This document shows positions 12,890 through 25,223 of a stretch of 64,000 bases of DNA, piece by piece (within the stretch, counting starts at the first letter, position 1; the number at the start of each line of letters is the position of its first letter). A program made the translations under genes and the position numbers. The notes under the pieces were generated by a model. The model made no database searches. It was not told the origin of the DNA and saw only the letters and a program-made list of their open reading frames with translations. Source of the stretch: Macrophomina tecta. Taxonomy: Eukaryota; Ascomycota; Dothideomycetes; Botryosphaeriales; Botryosphaeriaceae. The DNA lies in assembly GCA_024180945.1 (NCBI GenBank), contig JAKSGN010000006.1, positions 3,286,001 through 3,350,000 on the forward strand, given 5' to 3'.

Positions 12890-14875
12890 AACTGCTGTCG
12901 GGGAAGAAGAGTAAATGGTGTGGCTGAATGAATAAGGTTGTGGAGACGGCAAGGTACAGCCCTCGAGTGCGGAACTCGAACGTCAACTGCGTGCGCTGCT
13001 TCGGGTGACAGAGGTAAAGAGAGGTCACTAGAACGGCTCAAAATAAAAGGAGAAGAGATTGGAAAGCACGAGGCACCTGCAACTGTTCACTTGCCGCTCC
13101 GGCTCACTTTAATGTTGGCTGCTCCGATTTCGCCAGTCAGCAAGTCGACCTGAGTCGTTGCGCGCACTTAGATCAGCGTGCCGGAGTCTCGGGAAGCTGC
13201 CCCCCTATGCCGCACAGATTGGCGGCGATTTCAATCTAGACGTTGAGCAGCGAGGGTTTCGAAACACAACTCAACGGCGGTATTGTCTTCCTCACCTTTC
13301 CGTCTGAAACGAGTGAGTCCGAAGGAATGCGAACCTTGCTCCTTGCGGGCGCAACTAACTCGCTTCGGCAAAAAATGCGGTAGTTTGAGCATGATGTTCG
13401 GCATACGTGGTGGGCTTGATGTCATGCGGTAGCCGCGCTTCGAAATCCTGGCGCTTTGATAGGCATCTTAAACTGCTCTCCGGCAACATCTGTGCAACCG
13501 CGGGCGTTACCTTGTGGCTTGGCTTTCTCGAGGAGCCAAGATCGGGCGGCAATAAACGAGCACGGCCCGCCGGACCTGCGGCTGTGCGTCGGCAAATATC
13601 CTGATGATGCTGGGGCGAGAAAGGTGGATGCTGAAGGAGAATTGTATTCCGCGCTCGCAGCAGAGCAAGCGCCTGCAAAAGCTCATTCAGCACTAACGAG
13701 CCTGACTGATCATGCTCCACAGCGATACGGCCAGCGATCCAGATCAGCAAAAAATCAGCAGTGAATGGAGTGTCCTGATCAGATACGTACCGGCAGCTCA
13801 TTGTCGTGAGCCAGCGCTGCAACTGCTGTAGCAATATAAGCGAAAACAACATTGAGCCACGGTTTGACAAGCTTGACACCTTATATATTCCAAGGCTTCT
13901 TAGGGAGAGGGACAGTTGAGATCACGCTGATGATCTGAGGAGCATAGAAGCAGCCACGACGGCACGGCCGAGGACAAGAAGGGCTTCACGACTGTAACGC
14001 CCAATGAAATCAATGTGCCTGGCAATCCCAGACCGACGGAAGAAAGCCGAGTATGGAAGCAGGCCAGGGAGGTGGGTTCGAGAAGAAGTTGTACAGCTCA
14101 GTGTGCTCCTGCAACTGGGATCGGCAAAGGCAATGCCCATCTACACCCATACGCTGGATTTTCGAGAGTCGTTAGAGGCAAGACAACCGTCAGAGGAAAA
14201 GGCGCCAACAGGGCAGGAGCAGGCTACGCAAGACGGCCAGAGTAAGGAGGCAGCCGAATCAGTTCCGACTGATCTAGCGGGCGACAAGTAGTATCTCGTG
14301 AAAGAGAGCGTCGTGCCTCGGCGGCGAATGCTGTTCCTGACGCTTCGGTTCACAGGAAGTCTGATCAGCAGAAGGGAATGCAACTATGGCCAAGGCTTCA
14401 TGGCCATCACGCGATTGACAAATCCCGCGCGCTGCGAGACCTACCGAGCGGCCAATGCCCGCCGCGTACAGCCTTGCCATGAGGAGTAGAGGCACTCGTC
14501 CAGGTATAAATGTCCAGAGAAAATAACAACGTGTGCGTCCGCATGAATGCATCGTAGCAGGCGATTTGGCAGGAGAACCCCCTTGCAGTGCGCGGAATCG
14601 TGTCATCCGCACGGCCATGCTGTTGATGGAGCCGTAGTTCAACAGCGGCGGCACGGATGGACCAAGGCGAGGTGGAAGGGATGTGGGGCAGGTCGAGATG
14701 GAAGCAACAGAAGAAGCTCGGCGGGCGATGACGTTCACTGGCTGCAACACCAACGCTCGAGCTCCCCCACGACACCGCCCAAATCCACCCATTCATCCGC
14801 CGCACGCCCTCCGTCGTCCGCTCGCCGTCCGAACTCGAGGCCGCAGTCGCCCATTCACCTGCCGCCCCGCCCGCA
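12890..14875. other. Intergenic region, no supportable gene
   Basis: Nearly 2 kb between the DJ-1/PfpI start (minus) and the RMD1-family start (plus). A minus-strand frame at 13355-13879 (about 170 codons, hydrophobic at its N-terminus) and shorter frames at 13922-14383 show no motif and no consistent splicing, so I do not call them. The ends of this stretch must hold the two divergent promoters. Confidence 0.45.
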
Positions 14876-16851
14876 ATGGCGTCCACCACCGCCGCGAAGC
14901 CCAAGAGGGGCCCCACCGTGCTGGTCAGCAGTACTCCCGCCTCTGCACCGACGGCATCACCGACCCGCCTGCCGGCGGCCACAAAATGCCAGCCACTAAC
15001 CCGCCCGCCCAGGTCACCGACACCCGCGAAGTCGCCCAGCGCGCCCCCGTCCGCCCGTCGCCGATGCAGCGCACCTCGACGACGCGCCTCATCAGCGTCG
15101 ACAACGTGCTGCAGTACGCCTCCGAGATCCCGTCGGGCCAGCGCCGCGGCCCGCCCGAGCGGCCTCGCCACACGCGCACCCCGTCCGGCCGGCACCCGCT
15201 GGAGCCCAAGCTCAGCGGCCGCCTGGCCCCGCAGTACATGCCGTCGCGGTCGAGCAAGGTCAGCGAGAAGCTGGTCCTGCTGCCCGAGGCCGACGAGGAC
15301 GCCGAGAAGGACGAGGAGGACCGCCTCGAGGGCTTCAACGACGAGGAGGACGCTGGCCCGCCAGATGATAATGAGCTCGAGCGCATCAGGAGCGAGCGCG
15401 CTGGCGTGCGCGAGAAGTCGTACGCCGAGCGCCTGCCCAAGGCGAAGCGGGCGGAGAAGCTGGCCCGCGTGACGGCGTATTGCACCGCCCAGTCGTACAA
15501 GCTGCAGGCGACGGCCGAGTTCGTCAAGAATCAGCATGGCGCGAGGACGAAGCTGTATGACGATTGCTTGTATACGGTCTATCATCTGCCGCTGCTTGGA
15601 GGGAACGATGGGTACAGGGTCCGGAGCAGTCCTGTACTGAAGAGTCCGGGTGGAAAGAGTGTGTTGGACGAGGAGATTGAGCGGAACGAGAACAGGGAAT
15701 ACCATGAAGGCTATTTTGGAGACAACGAACGCTACGGTATACGCCATGAGGATGGAGAGTCACCGAGCCAGAGCCCCCGCAATGGCAGCGTATCGAGGAC
15801 ACCGGAAGATATGAGCGATGTTCCAAGATCTCCGGGGCGGGACGGCTCGCAACGGTCGATATCACCGCCACGGATTGCACCCAACGCTCTGGGATTCGGA
15901 GAGATGTTCGTCTTCTCCTACGGCGTCGTCGTCTTCTGGAACTTTACCGAGCGCCAGGAGAAGGATATCCTTGCCGACCTGACCTTCTCGCAGTCTATCA
16001 CGAACGTCTCACTTGTAACGCGGCCACAGCAGGAAGAAGACTTCGAGACCGAGGAATTTCACTTCGAGTACAACCCAGCCATCGCACGCCCGCGTGTCTA
16101 CAACGACATGATCACATTGCGCAGCGGTGATCACATGATCAAGCTTGCCATGAGCCACGCTATCGCTCAAAGCACAAAACTCTGCTTCTTCGAAGAAAGA
16201 ATGGCACAGATCATGCTCAAAGCGCAGTACGTGCCACGCCGCCTAGCTCTCACGGGCAAACTAGGCATGACGCGTGAGGAAGTGGTGAGCATGCTGGGTC
16301 AGCTATTCGCCAGCAGAGTCGACGTGAACCTTTGTAAGTGCAGCCGCCCTGTCCATATCCCAGATAGTCATGCTCTTCCGCGCTCCAATGATCTTTCCCC
16401 AACACATCGCTAATACCACGATCCAGCATCCAACATGCTCGACGTCCCCAACTTCTTCTGGGAATCCGAACCCACGCTGCACCCCCTCTACGCCGCTATC
16501 CGTGAGTACCTCGAGATCAAGCCGCGCATCCAGGTCCTCAACGAGCGCTGTCGCGTCTTCCTCGATCTCGCCGAGATCCTCAGCGACTCCATCGCCGACA
16601 AAAAAATGACGCGTGGGTAGCCCCTTCAATCCTTCAAGCGTCCCTTTTTACTGATCTCATTCTGTTTTTTTTTTCTTTGGGCAGGCATCACCTGGATCAT
16701 CATCGTCCTCATCGTCCTCTCCATCCTCGTCACTTGCTCAGAAGTCTTCTTGCGCTTCGGCATCTTGACGTCGGGAAAACACAAGCAGACGGCTGACTCG
16801 GCTCGCTTTGCGCCGCTACCGATTTGCTCGCCGAGGGAGGAGTTGCTGTAG
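14876..16851 (+). CDS. RMD1/SIF2 family (DUF155) membrane protein
   Basis: My model has four exons: 14876-14923, 15013-16333, 16437 minus ten (that is 16427)-16612, and 16685-16851, giving 573 residues. The last two introns are clear (93 and 72 bp). The first one is inferred: the ATG at 14876 opens MASTTAAKPKRGPTVL, and a GTCAGC donor with a CACTAAC branch site and CAG acceptor joins it to VTDTREVAQ. If that donor is wrong, translation may begin at an ATG in the downstream frame near 14986. The middle has an acidic linker, then the DUF155 signature region (TAYCTAQSYKL) and, after a Ser/Pro-rich loop, GFGEMFVFSYGVVVFWNF. The C-terminus has one transmembrane helix (TWIIIVLIVLSILVT). Yeast relatives (Rmd1, Rmd8) were linked to meiotic nuclear division, and human RMND1 acts in mitochondria. 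The long N-terminus and tail anchor resemble Rmd8 more than Rmd1. Confidence 0.85.
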
Positions 16852-18128
16852 TTTGAAGCAACCGCCCCGTCGGCGTGTTCGCACTACGCAGGTTTTTTTT
16901 TTTTTTTTTTTTTTCAGATTTGTAGATTCCCCTTGTACAGATAAAGCCCTTATTTTTCTTCTTTTTTTTCTTCTTCTTCTTCTATCCGGTAATTTCGGGA
17001 TGTTTCTGGAATCAAACGGCATGGACGGGACTGAGCACTGGCGTTTTATCTTCTTTCTTGGTAAACTGGGGGTTATTTCTTGTCATCCCTTGCTGTCCTG
17101 TTGAATATGTCGAGCTTGGAACAGACAAAAGCGCGAAAGAATCGTGGAAATCGTTTTCTTTCCTTCAGACAAATGATGTTATTTCTAGTATCACGCCACG
17201 GAATGGAATGGAATGGAGCGGAAGATTTGAGAGCCTCTGAAAGAGTCAGTCCGTGACTTTGATATATCAAAAACTCATGGGTGAGCGACGCAGTGAGCTA
17301 CGGATATGGACCGTCCTGTCCTGCTTTGCCGAAGAAAGTTGCGTCAGAGAGAAGCCCTTTCGCTCCGCAGCCAGACAATCAAAATTACCTCGACTCACAA
17401 GACTCTCCTCCCTCCCGCTTCCTCTTTCTCTTTCTCTCTCTCGCAATAGAAAGACCCATTAGCACCTCCTCGCCCTCTTGACCCGTGCCTCGCCACCGAC
17501 GCTCCCCAGCAAAACTAATCATTACCACGAAAACAACAGATAGAAACTTTACGACCATGACCAACGTTCGAGCATCAATGACAAATCTTCTTTCCTGGTC
17601 TCCCGAAGGCGAAAAGAGCAATCCCACTGCTAGAACTTGGGGGGAAATTTTTTCGCTAGAGAGCATTCAAAAAAAAAAAAAAAGAGAAAACAAGATGCCC
17701 AATGCAGACGGAAAGAATCCCACCTTCAGTAATCTTGCAAGAACAGATATAGAGATTATACGCCACTTCGCGCCCGAACTCGCAGTACAACAACAAATGG
17801 AAAGAGACTAAAGTCTTTGATGTCGATGATGACTAAAAGACGACTGAAAAGTTCGAAGGGTATAATTTACGAGGTTGGGAAAAAAAGAAGAAAGGATCAA
17901 TGACAAACTCGCACGGACGCAGGAGCAGGACCCTCCATGTAACCAGTGAAAAAGATGATTAGGGCGAAGACCGTCCGGAAACCTCATCTCCATGACAAAG
18001 ACTGTAAAATCCACTAGCTCCAATCCGGGAAAAGTCCATGAAAGAAGAAGTGCTGGCTTGCTCGCTCGCTTGATCCGAAAACGCGAAAAAACACGAGAAA
18101 ACGCCTGTTGTGGCGATATGATCTCGCT
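16852..18128. other. Convergent 3' intergenic region
   Basis: This 1.28-kb stretch lies between the 3' ends of the RMD1-family gene (plus) and RAX1 (minus). It has a pure T22 run at 16893-16914, pyrimidine-rich runs near 16955-16985 and a short A run near 17670. A plus-strand frame at 17485-17811 contains a Lys run coded by the A run and no motif, so I reject it as a gene. Confidence 0.6.
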
Positions 18129-19364
18129 TCATAGACGCTTGCCTGGAACGAGGATGAACAGAGCGCACAAAGCGGTGTCGGCGAGGAGAATGACGAGCAG
18201 GACCATGACGGCGCGTTTCATGAGTAGTTTCTTGACGAATGGTTCGCGGATCTTGCCGAAGCTGCCGAAAGTTGTTTCGCTGCGGCCGGCGAAGACGAGG
18301 AGCGGGTCGAGCATGTACTGGTGCGATGCCAGCGCGTAGACGCCGATGGTGAAGGGAAGGATGAGCTGCAGAAGACCTTGGTTAGCCATGGCTTGGTGTT
18401 CTGGATAAAATGAGAGGATCTGAGACTTACCCAACAGCGATTGCTCCTCGAGTGGTTCAAGAAGATGAGGGTGAATGCGGCCCAGAAACCACCAAACATG
18501 GCCAGGAGGCCGATGATTAAGCGCACCATCATGCTTGGGGGTACTAGGTTGCCAAAGGCCTTGCAGCGCAAGAAACCAGGGAAAGCATCACGTTCCATAG
18601 CCTGGAAAACGTAGTCCTTCGCAGTATCGAAGACCTCCGGATCATCGCGGTTGTCCACCTCTATGTCGTGAGTGATCCGATCCAGAATGCTCTGGGGGAG
18701 AATGATCTCGCGCTCGGAGCCCGGGAGGAGGTAGGTGTACAAGATCTTCTCGGCGGAAGCGCGGATATCGGTACGAGTAACGGTGTGCTGGTCGGGCGTT
18801 GACTGCTGGTTGCCGGAAGAATCTTGCATGGGAGAGCTGTCGGCGGCGGAGCCAGCCATGAAGCTGGGACGGGGAGGATCGGTGTTGGAGCGGTTGGAGT
18901 CGGTCGTGCCAACACTGTTCTGAGGCGAATGGCGCGGCATTGTATCATTCTCGCGCAGGAAGGCGGACAGGCGCTGCTCCGGGGTGGTCTTGTCCTTCTC
19001 GTTGGAGGGGCCGGCCTCGGTCACATTGTCGAGAATGGTAGAAGACCTCTTGCTGCCGGCCTTTTCCAGCTCCGGGGTGCCGAAGAGATTGGTTCTGCGC
19101 AGCTCGCGCACGTAGTGGCGACACAGCGCCATGTGTTGGGAGACATCGAGCCTGTGGTATGCAATTAGCGACGGAACACAGCCTCAAGGCCTAAGAGGCG
19201 CACCAGAAATCCAAGTAGTCGACCGAGCGCTGCTGGTCACGCATGTAGATGTAGAAAAAGAAGAGATCCACCGGGGCGGAGGTCCGGCGACTGAGGACCT
19301 CGTAGAGGGTGGGCAAGCGATCGCGATGGATCTCAGGACCCGGAGAGCTCGAAGGCGTCGTCAT
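18129..19364 (-). CDS. RAX1: RAX1-like protein: RGS domain plus three membrane helices
   Basis: Three exons (19364-19204, 19151-18431, 18365-18129) join in frame to 372 residues. The introns are 52 and 65 bp. The N-terminus carries an RGS-like fold (LPTLYEVLSRRTSAPVDLFF, then VDYLDFWLDVSQH, ending in FDTAKDYVFQAMERDAFPGF) interrupted by a Ser/Pro-rich insert at about residues 85-160. Three hydrophobic helices follow at about 262-285, 295-313 and 346-367. RGS followed by three C-terminal helices is the layout of yeast Rax1, which with Rax2 marks bud sites. In filamentous fungi, Rax1-type RGS proteins affect growth and polarity. GTPase-activating activity is not established for this branch. The protein would sit at the plasma membrane or in endosomes. 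Confidence 0.88.
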
Positions 19365-22300
19365 GGCGCGAAGCGGTCGTGTCGATTTGTCGTCGCTTCA
19401 CGGCGGTGCCAAGGCCAAGCGGCAGAATGGTCGGAGTGCGCCGGCGCGAGGAAGTGCGATGAGGGAAGGGCGGACGAAGGCGTCTGGCGGTGGTTGGAGG
19501 TCGTGTGCAGAAGAGGGACGGCGAGGAGCGGGCGGGCAACAAAGGTCTTGTCGAGGTAAGACGGGTTGCGACGACGACGGGTTGTTGGAAATGAGGAGGT
19601 GAGCACGGAACGAGCGACGGCCGAAGCGAAGGACGGGTGGGCCAGGCCACGAGGGAGCCGCACAACGGATCGCTGGGCGACAATGGAGCCGTCAGGGCGA
19701 GCGCGAGGGCGAGAGGCGCAGCAGCGGAGGCCGACGAGGGAGTTGGGGGGGTGGTGAAGGGAGTGGGAGCTGCGGCTTGGGTTGACGTCGTGCTACTCGG
19801 GCGCGCGCAACGGTTCGCGCGCCAAGCCCCCAATCTCGCGACAGCAAATAACCACGCGCGACAACGCCGCGCCAACTTTGCCAGCGCTGTCCCTCTCCAG
19901 CCCGCAGCAATCTCCATGTCTCGCACTGCATGTCCCCTCAGCCGTCTTTGTCTTGCGCCGTTACCGCAGCTCGCATCGGCCTGCCCACTCCCTGGCCTCC
20001 TGCACCGCCAACTCCTCTGCACCCCTGTCACGCTCCTTTCGCTATACGAGCATCCGTTTTCTCTCGCGCGCTGTCCGAGATAGGCTGTTTGCTTCGAGGA
20101 TTGTCGGCCCTGGCGATATTGATCGCCCTTCGCGACTGGTCGCGACGGGAGACTTTCGTTGCGATGCCTCTCTCCTGCGTCATTCCGGGTGATCGACGCG
20201 TCAACCGTTCACGAACCGTTTCATGATCCGCATTGTGATGTGCATGTAGCCCGGGTCTACTCTTCCTACGTCTTGCCTCGTTGCTGCCTCGTTTTGCATC
20301 CGCACCCATTGCGCTGGGCCTCTCCATCTTGCCCCGCGATTCTGTAGCAGGTCATGGAGGGCGCTTTGGTCTGCACTTCCCTCCACTTAATCGTCCAATC
20401 AACTGGCCTTCCTGTTCGTTTTCACGCGTCTCTTATAGACCTTGCAGAAGAGAGAGAGGCCGCCCGGTCTTGCTTTCGTGCGCTATAGACAAGGTCACTA
20501 TTTGGTTCCACCTGAGTGGTCTGTCCACCTAGTCCACAGTAGCTGAACACTTTAGCGCGGTCTGACCCTTGTTGCCTCCTTCACCTTTGAGTGGACATGC
20601 TACTACGGTTCCTGAGCATTGTACCAACCCTAGCCCAATCAGACGCAAACCCTTTTCCCATCAGGTCCAGAAGAGCCAATACCACGCCTGGTCCATTGGC
20701 CCATTGGCGGCGCTGGATCTTGATCATATACCCTGCACATCTCAGCTCTGAAGACACAGCCCTTGACCCGCATCGGCCCGAGGTCACGAAGAAGGTGCCT
20801 GCGGAACATCACGTGGCTTGAGTTTTGACCCGGCCACAACCAAGGCTGAGTCGACGCCAATCGGTTTGTGCAACAATTCGCGGAAGTGGAGGTTGCTACA
20901 CGCATGAATGCAACAGCAACATAAGCACCTTCCTAGATAACACTGGGTGAAGTAAGCGGACACAAAATGCCAATAGTCAAGCAGTTTGTGGGCTGTCGGA
21001 AAGTGTAGGGGCGCACATGTACCCCTACTTAGAGCCAAGGGGCACTGCAGCCGGAACACCCCCACAAAAAGGGGCCCAGCGGGTGTTCTTTCGTCATCAT
21101 TGCGACGGGGACCTTCTATGCAGCAGGATGCCAGCCTTTCCGGGGTCACTATTCCAAGGGCCATTCTCGAAACTCGGTGCAAAAACCCATCCACTCAGAT
21201 GCATTTCCCAACAATCTCCAACGGAACGGACTCCTACAGACGTTCGAAGTTGATGTACGTCGACGCATTGTGACGAAATTGGGCTGTTCAGGCGACGGTG
21301 AGGCAAGAGGGCTGATCTTGCCCGAGCCTGAGTTCTCCTCAGCGGAGCCCTTCAGCCTCCCACTCAGGAATAGCGTACTCTGATCTGAGTTTTGTAAATT
21401 CATTCACTCCTTTGGACGCCGTCAACTTCGTCCGGTGCTCGCTCCTCAAGTTCAGGCCGTCCGCTCGCCCCATCTGCTTCAAGTATGCTCCAGCGTATCG
21501 TTGTGTCGATTGATCCTGCATGACCGGATTACACTGCTTGCCCTGGCTGCTGGATGCACGTAAGCCGTAAAGTGGCGTATCCCATCGGGGCCTGGCTCCA
21601 TGTAACGGGCTGTGCATCTGACTGGACAGTGTCCACCAGCCCCGTATTTGTGATATGTCCGGCGCGTTCACTTTCAAGCCGCAGCACAGCAGTGCCAGGC
21701 AGGCACGGCACTGCTCAGCTTCGAGTCAATGAGTTGCAAGAGATGTTAATTTTTCCGGATGACTGCACCGAAACCGTCGTTATCGGAGTATCTTGTGTTA
21801 TTTTTCCCAAAATCCATCCATCCACCAGATCACTGGGCGGCTTACGACGATATGACCCTGTATGTGCACTGAGCTAGTTATGCCCTGCATAATATGCATT
21901 GCCCCGGAACAAGAGGTACACTTAAGAGGGTGGCCCTCGGCTCAAGCGTGCGATCGAGGGGATGACCAAAGGCCTTACGAACAATCAGACACCGCGAAAC
22001 CTAGACGGGCACAGCAAGAACTATCATGCCACTCTGCAAAAGTCATCGTACCCCGCAGTGGTTACTCAGCAACTTTGCATTCGCCTGCTGTGGCCTACGT
22101 AAACAAGCGAGATGTTCTCGGGGAGCCGGACAACTGCACCGCAACACCCGCCTCTCACGCCGACCGACGCCCCGAAGTGAGCTGATCCAGGAGCTGCTGG
22201 GCAGCCCATGGACGCCCATCAGTGACACGCCAAACTACCTAGTCCATCCTGCCTTATCGCGAATAGGGCCAACGAGGACGCCAACGTTGAACGTCGCAAC

Positions 22301-25223
22301 GGAGACGGTCCTTCGCACCGCGAAACCGTCCCCCGACCCTCCTGCCTCTTCTGTTGGCCTAGATCAACGGGGAGCTCAGGCACATTCGCCAGCTATTGTG
22401 CATGGGTGTCGGCGACGGGCAGGGCACCGTTTCTCCGTCGAATGTCGTCCCAATTTGTACACAGCTTTTAGGCGAGAAGAAAAAATAAAAAAACGGAAAT
22501 TGGAAGAGAATTCAGATGTAAGCATTAAGCTCCAATTCCATCCTTTTCCTCCAAATTGATTCAGAGAGCGGCGTGTGTTCAGGAAGTCTAATACTACCCC
22601 CATAGCGCAACGCGTGGCGAGCGCATGTTCCTTGACAATGGATATCTGATCGACATGGATGTCTGCCCTTCGCGGACGAATAATGTCCACACAACAGGCC
22701 TAATGGTCGGTTATGGTCAAACGGATCGATTACAGTAGATTGAAAATGCCGTGGCGCTTTCTACACACTAGCGCTTGTCATATTCAATCCCCTCAAACCC
22801 ATCGATCTAGACCCATCTATCGCCCACCAGCATCCTCCCAGAATAGAGGCGTGTGTGGCCGCTTTGTCGAGCTAATACGAAACGGCGAACAGCCCTGCAC
22901 CTCCCCGCGCGGACTGTGTAATACTGACTGATGGCGCCATACAACAACCGTGTCGCATGCCTGGGGCGCGACAATGTGCAGTAGTTGAGAGACTGCAGCT
23001 TCGGCTACGCGCATACACACCCGCACCAGCGGCGCCTTTCTCTCTCCACCAGCCGGAACACAAAACAAGGCTCCAGCCATTACATCTCCGTCCCCGGCTC
23101 TACCATCCGACCAATCGGCTTCTTCCGCTGGCCATTGGTCTAGTCCTCTACCGCCAGCATAGGATCTGATGGTAAATCCATAACACCGGATAGGAAAAAA
23201 GCCACGATCTCGAGCCCTTTCCCGCGTCGGCTCACCGTCCTGCCTGAGGAAATTGACGCGTGCATGGACTACAAATCGGAGGGAATCGAGATTCATGCTA
23301 TTCGGCCCAGCGGGCCGCATTGTAACCTCGAACGTCTGCGGTAGTCTATGCCGTTGCTGATCCGGCCTATCAGCGTGAAAGAGGGCACGTATTGCTACTG
23401 TGCTCCACGTTGGAGGGATAGAGAAGCGGGCGTCTCCTAGACCTCGTCGGGAGGAAGTGTGATTCGCCCTACCCCGAACGCTCATTCGTGCAGGTGCGTG
23501 CCGGTTCTCCACGTGGCGGCTAGGGCAGATCTTTTCGGCTGGTATATCGCTAATCCAACCTGAGATGCAGGGCTCATTGATCGATTGAGTGGCATTGCAA
23601 CGGGCCTCCGAACTCTCCAGCCCGCAGAGCAGAGCCGCTCTTCGCACGCGTAACCAAGAACCCCACTGCGACAATCCGCAATAACGTCCTTACGAGCTCG
23701 CGGACTTGGACTAAACAAGTCGGTGGAAAAGCGCGGTCGAAAGAGGCCGGCAGGATACATACCATCGTCCGGGTCATGGGAAGTGCGCTCAAGCTTCCGT
23801 CTTTTCGGGCCGCAGAGCGTTGCTGGCGCCTGCGCGAGAGAAGTGCCGAGCCTACGCACTGCTGCCCGGAAATGCCTCCTGCCTCAGCCTCCCGATCATT
23901 TGTCGCCCTGAAGCGGTTTCCCAACGTCATCCCACAGAAGGCAATTCCCAGGCCAATCACCCCGAAACCGCCATCTTTACCTGTCTAACCTCTCCATGAG
24001 AGCAAGGCATCCCAATCGCAAAACTCCCTACAAGCATCAAAACCTACCCAGTGCACTCCAGCACCTTCACCCATCCGCCCATCAATCCGCAGATAAATAA
24101 TATAAATAAAAAACCACCCCTTCCTGCGCATCGACCGCTGCGGGCACACCACGCCGTCCCCAAACCCAACTCGACCGACCCACCCTCCAAGCGCTCCGAA
24201 TCACCGTTTCCCCAAATCACCATCCGCGGAGTCCGTGTTCTACGTCCGAAGTTGGCCGTTCCCCTGCACAACTTCGAACGTCGACGAAGTTGGTTCCGCG
24301 GAGCGAAAAGCGGTGGTTCGACGTATCAGAGAGCAGAGCCGCTGGTTCACCATTTGACGTTGCGGAGGCAGCTCCGCGGAACGCTGGACGGGCAGGAGGG
24401 GGAGGGGAAGGGCGGATCACGTGCTATGCTCTGGCTGCTGGCCAACCAGGAGGGGCGCGAGCTCCGCGGAGCGTCTTTTTTGACGGGGGGAAGGGGAGAG
24501 TAGTAGGGCTGAGTGTTAGATGTGTTAGTACTCGCGATGTTGTATATCGGCGCGTGTCTTATGATGAGCTGCAGTGATGTCCGCGGAGCAGCAAAGTTTG
24601 AGTCCGCGGGATGGAGAAAGAGTTGGTGCGGAGAGTGCTGAGCGTTCACGAATGAAGAGAGAAGAAAATCGTACGACGCATCCTCTGCTGAATGGCTCCA
24701 TTGCGCGCTTTGCGTCCCCTTCACGAAGATGTAAGCCTCATGCGAACGGGATCACGATCCTGCGCCGCCGACCCTTTGCACTCAGCCCCAATCCACTTCA
24801 ATACCCTTGTGCCCCCACCTCCAGGGATGCCCGGGGAGCAGGACCCAACATCCGAGCCAGACATGTATCTCCCTCCTGCCATGTCCCTCAATGGGGGCGG
24901 ACCAGGACATGCAACTTCGAACGTAGCGGCTCTTTATTCCGTGGGAAGCTGAAAGCAAAGAAAGCATGGGCCGTTGGTTGACGCGGCGCCGCTAAGCTGT
25001 GAGACATGGAAGAATCAACTGATGCTCGTCACTACGTAGGCGCTGCGATGCGGACGGGGGTAACAGCTCCGCGAGTTGCGGCATCAGTTCTGCTTCATAC
25101 GACACCCTCATCACTCCAGGTGAGCTTTCACTTCCGTGCTTAGCCTGTCCATATCATATATCCCTGGTAGGCGTCAAGTCTTACAATCATTTCATTGCTG
25201 CTTTTTGTACTTACCACCCAAGC
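19365..25223. other. Long gene-poor region (5.9 kb)
   Basis: No supportable gene in almost 6 kb. The first kilobase, GC-rich, is probably the promoter and leader of RAX1. Several frames of 100-285 codons exist on both strands (for example minus 22817-23674), but they lack proper starts, motifs or splice logic and overlap one another. The stretch is less GC-rich from about 20.5 kb onward. A cluster of TCCGCGGA palindromes lies at 24223-24587 and is listed separately. The last few hundred bases include the 3' untranslated region of the threonyl-tRNA synthetase gene. It might hold a non-coding RNA or a small gene I cannot see. Confidence 0.45.
24223..24587. promoter_or_regulatory. Cluster of five TCCGCGGA palindromes
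   Basis: The exact octamer TCCGCGGA occurs at 24223, 24295, 24373, 24463 and 24580 (start positions), spaced 72, 78, 90 and 117 bp. A near copy, TCCGCGGG, follows at about 24604. By chance an 8-mer is expected about once in this whole window, and the only other exact copy I found is at 10063. The octamer is the published consensus for the Zn2Cys6 nitrate regulator NIT4 of Neurospora and resembles the NirA site of Aspergillus. No nitrate gene is nearby, so either a different CGG-binding zinc-cluster protein uses it or it is a diverged repeat family. Confidence 0.5.

Noticed and set aside
17485..17811. Plus-strand frame with Lys run in the convergent 3' region
   Set aside because: The Lys run comes from an A run and no domain is seen; it lies between two 3' ends.
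19333..20031. Long minus-strand frame overlapping the RAX1 start
   Set aside because: It is in a different phase from RAX1 exon 1, is Arg/Pro/Ser-rich, and the RAX1 model explains the real coding part.
22817..23674. Minus-strand frame of about 285 codons in the gene-poor region
   Set aside because: It has no ATG at its open end, no motif, and overlaps other open frames on both strands. Composition (Arg/Pro/Ser) fits chance in GC-rich DNA.
24262..24925. Repeated AACTTCGAACGT at about 24270 and 24910
   Set aside because: Two copies 640 bp apart with no further similarity around them; not enough to call a repeat family.
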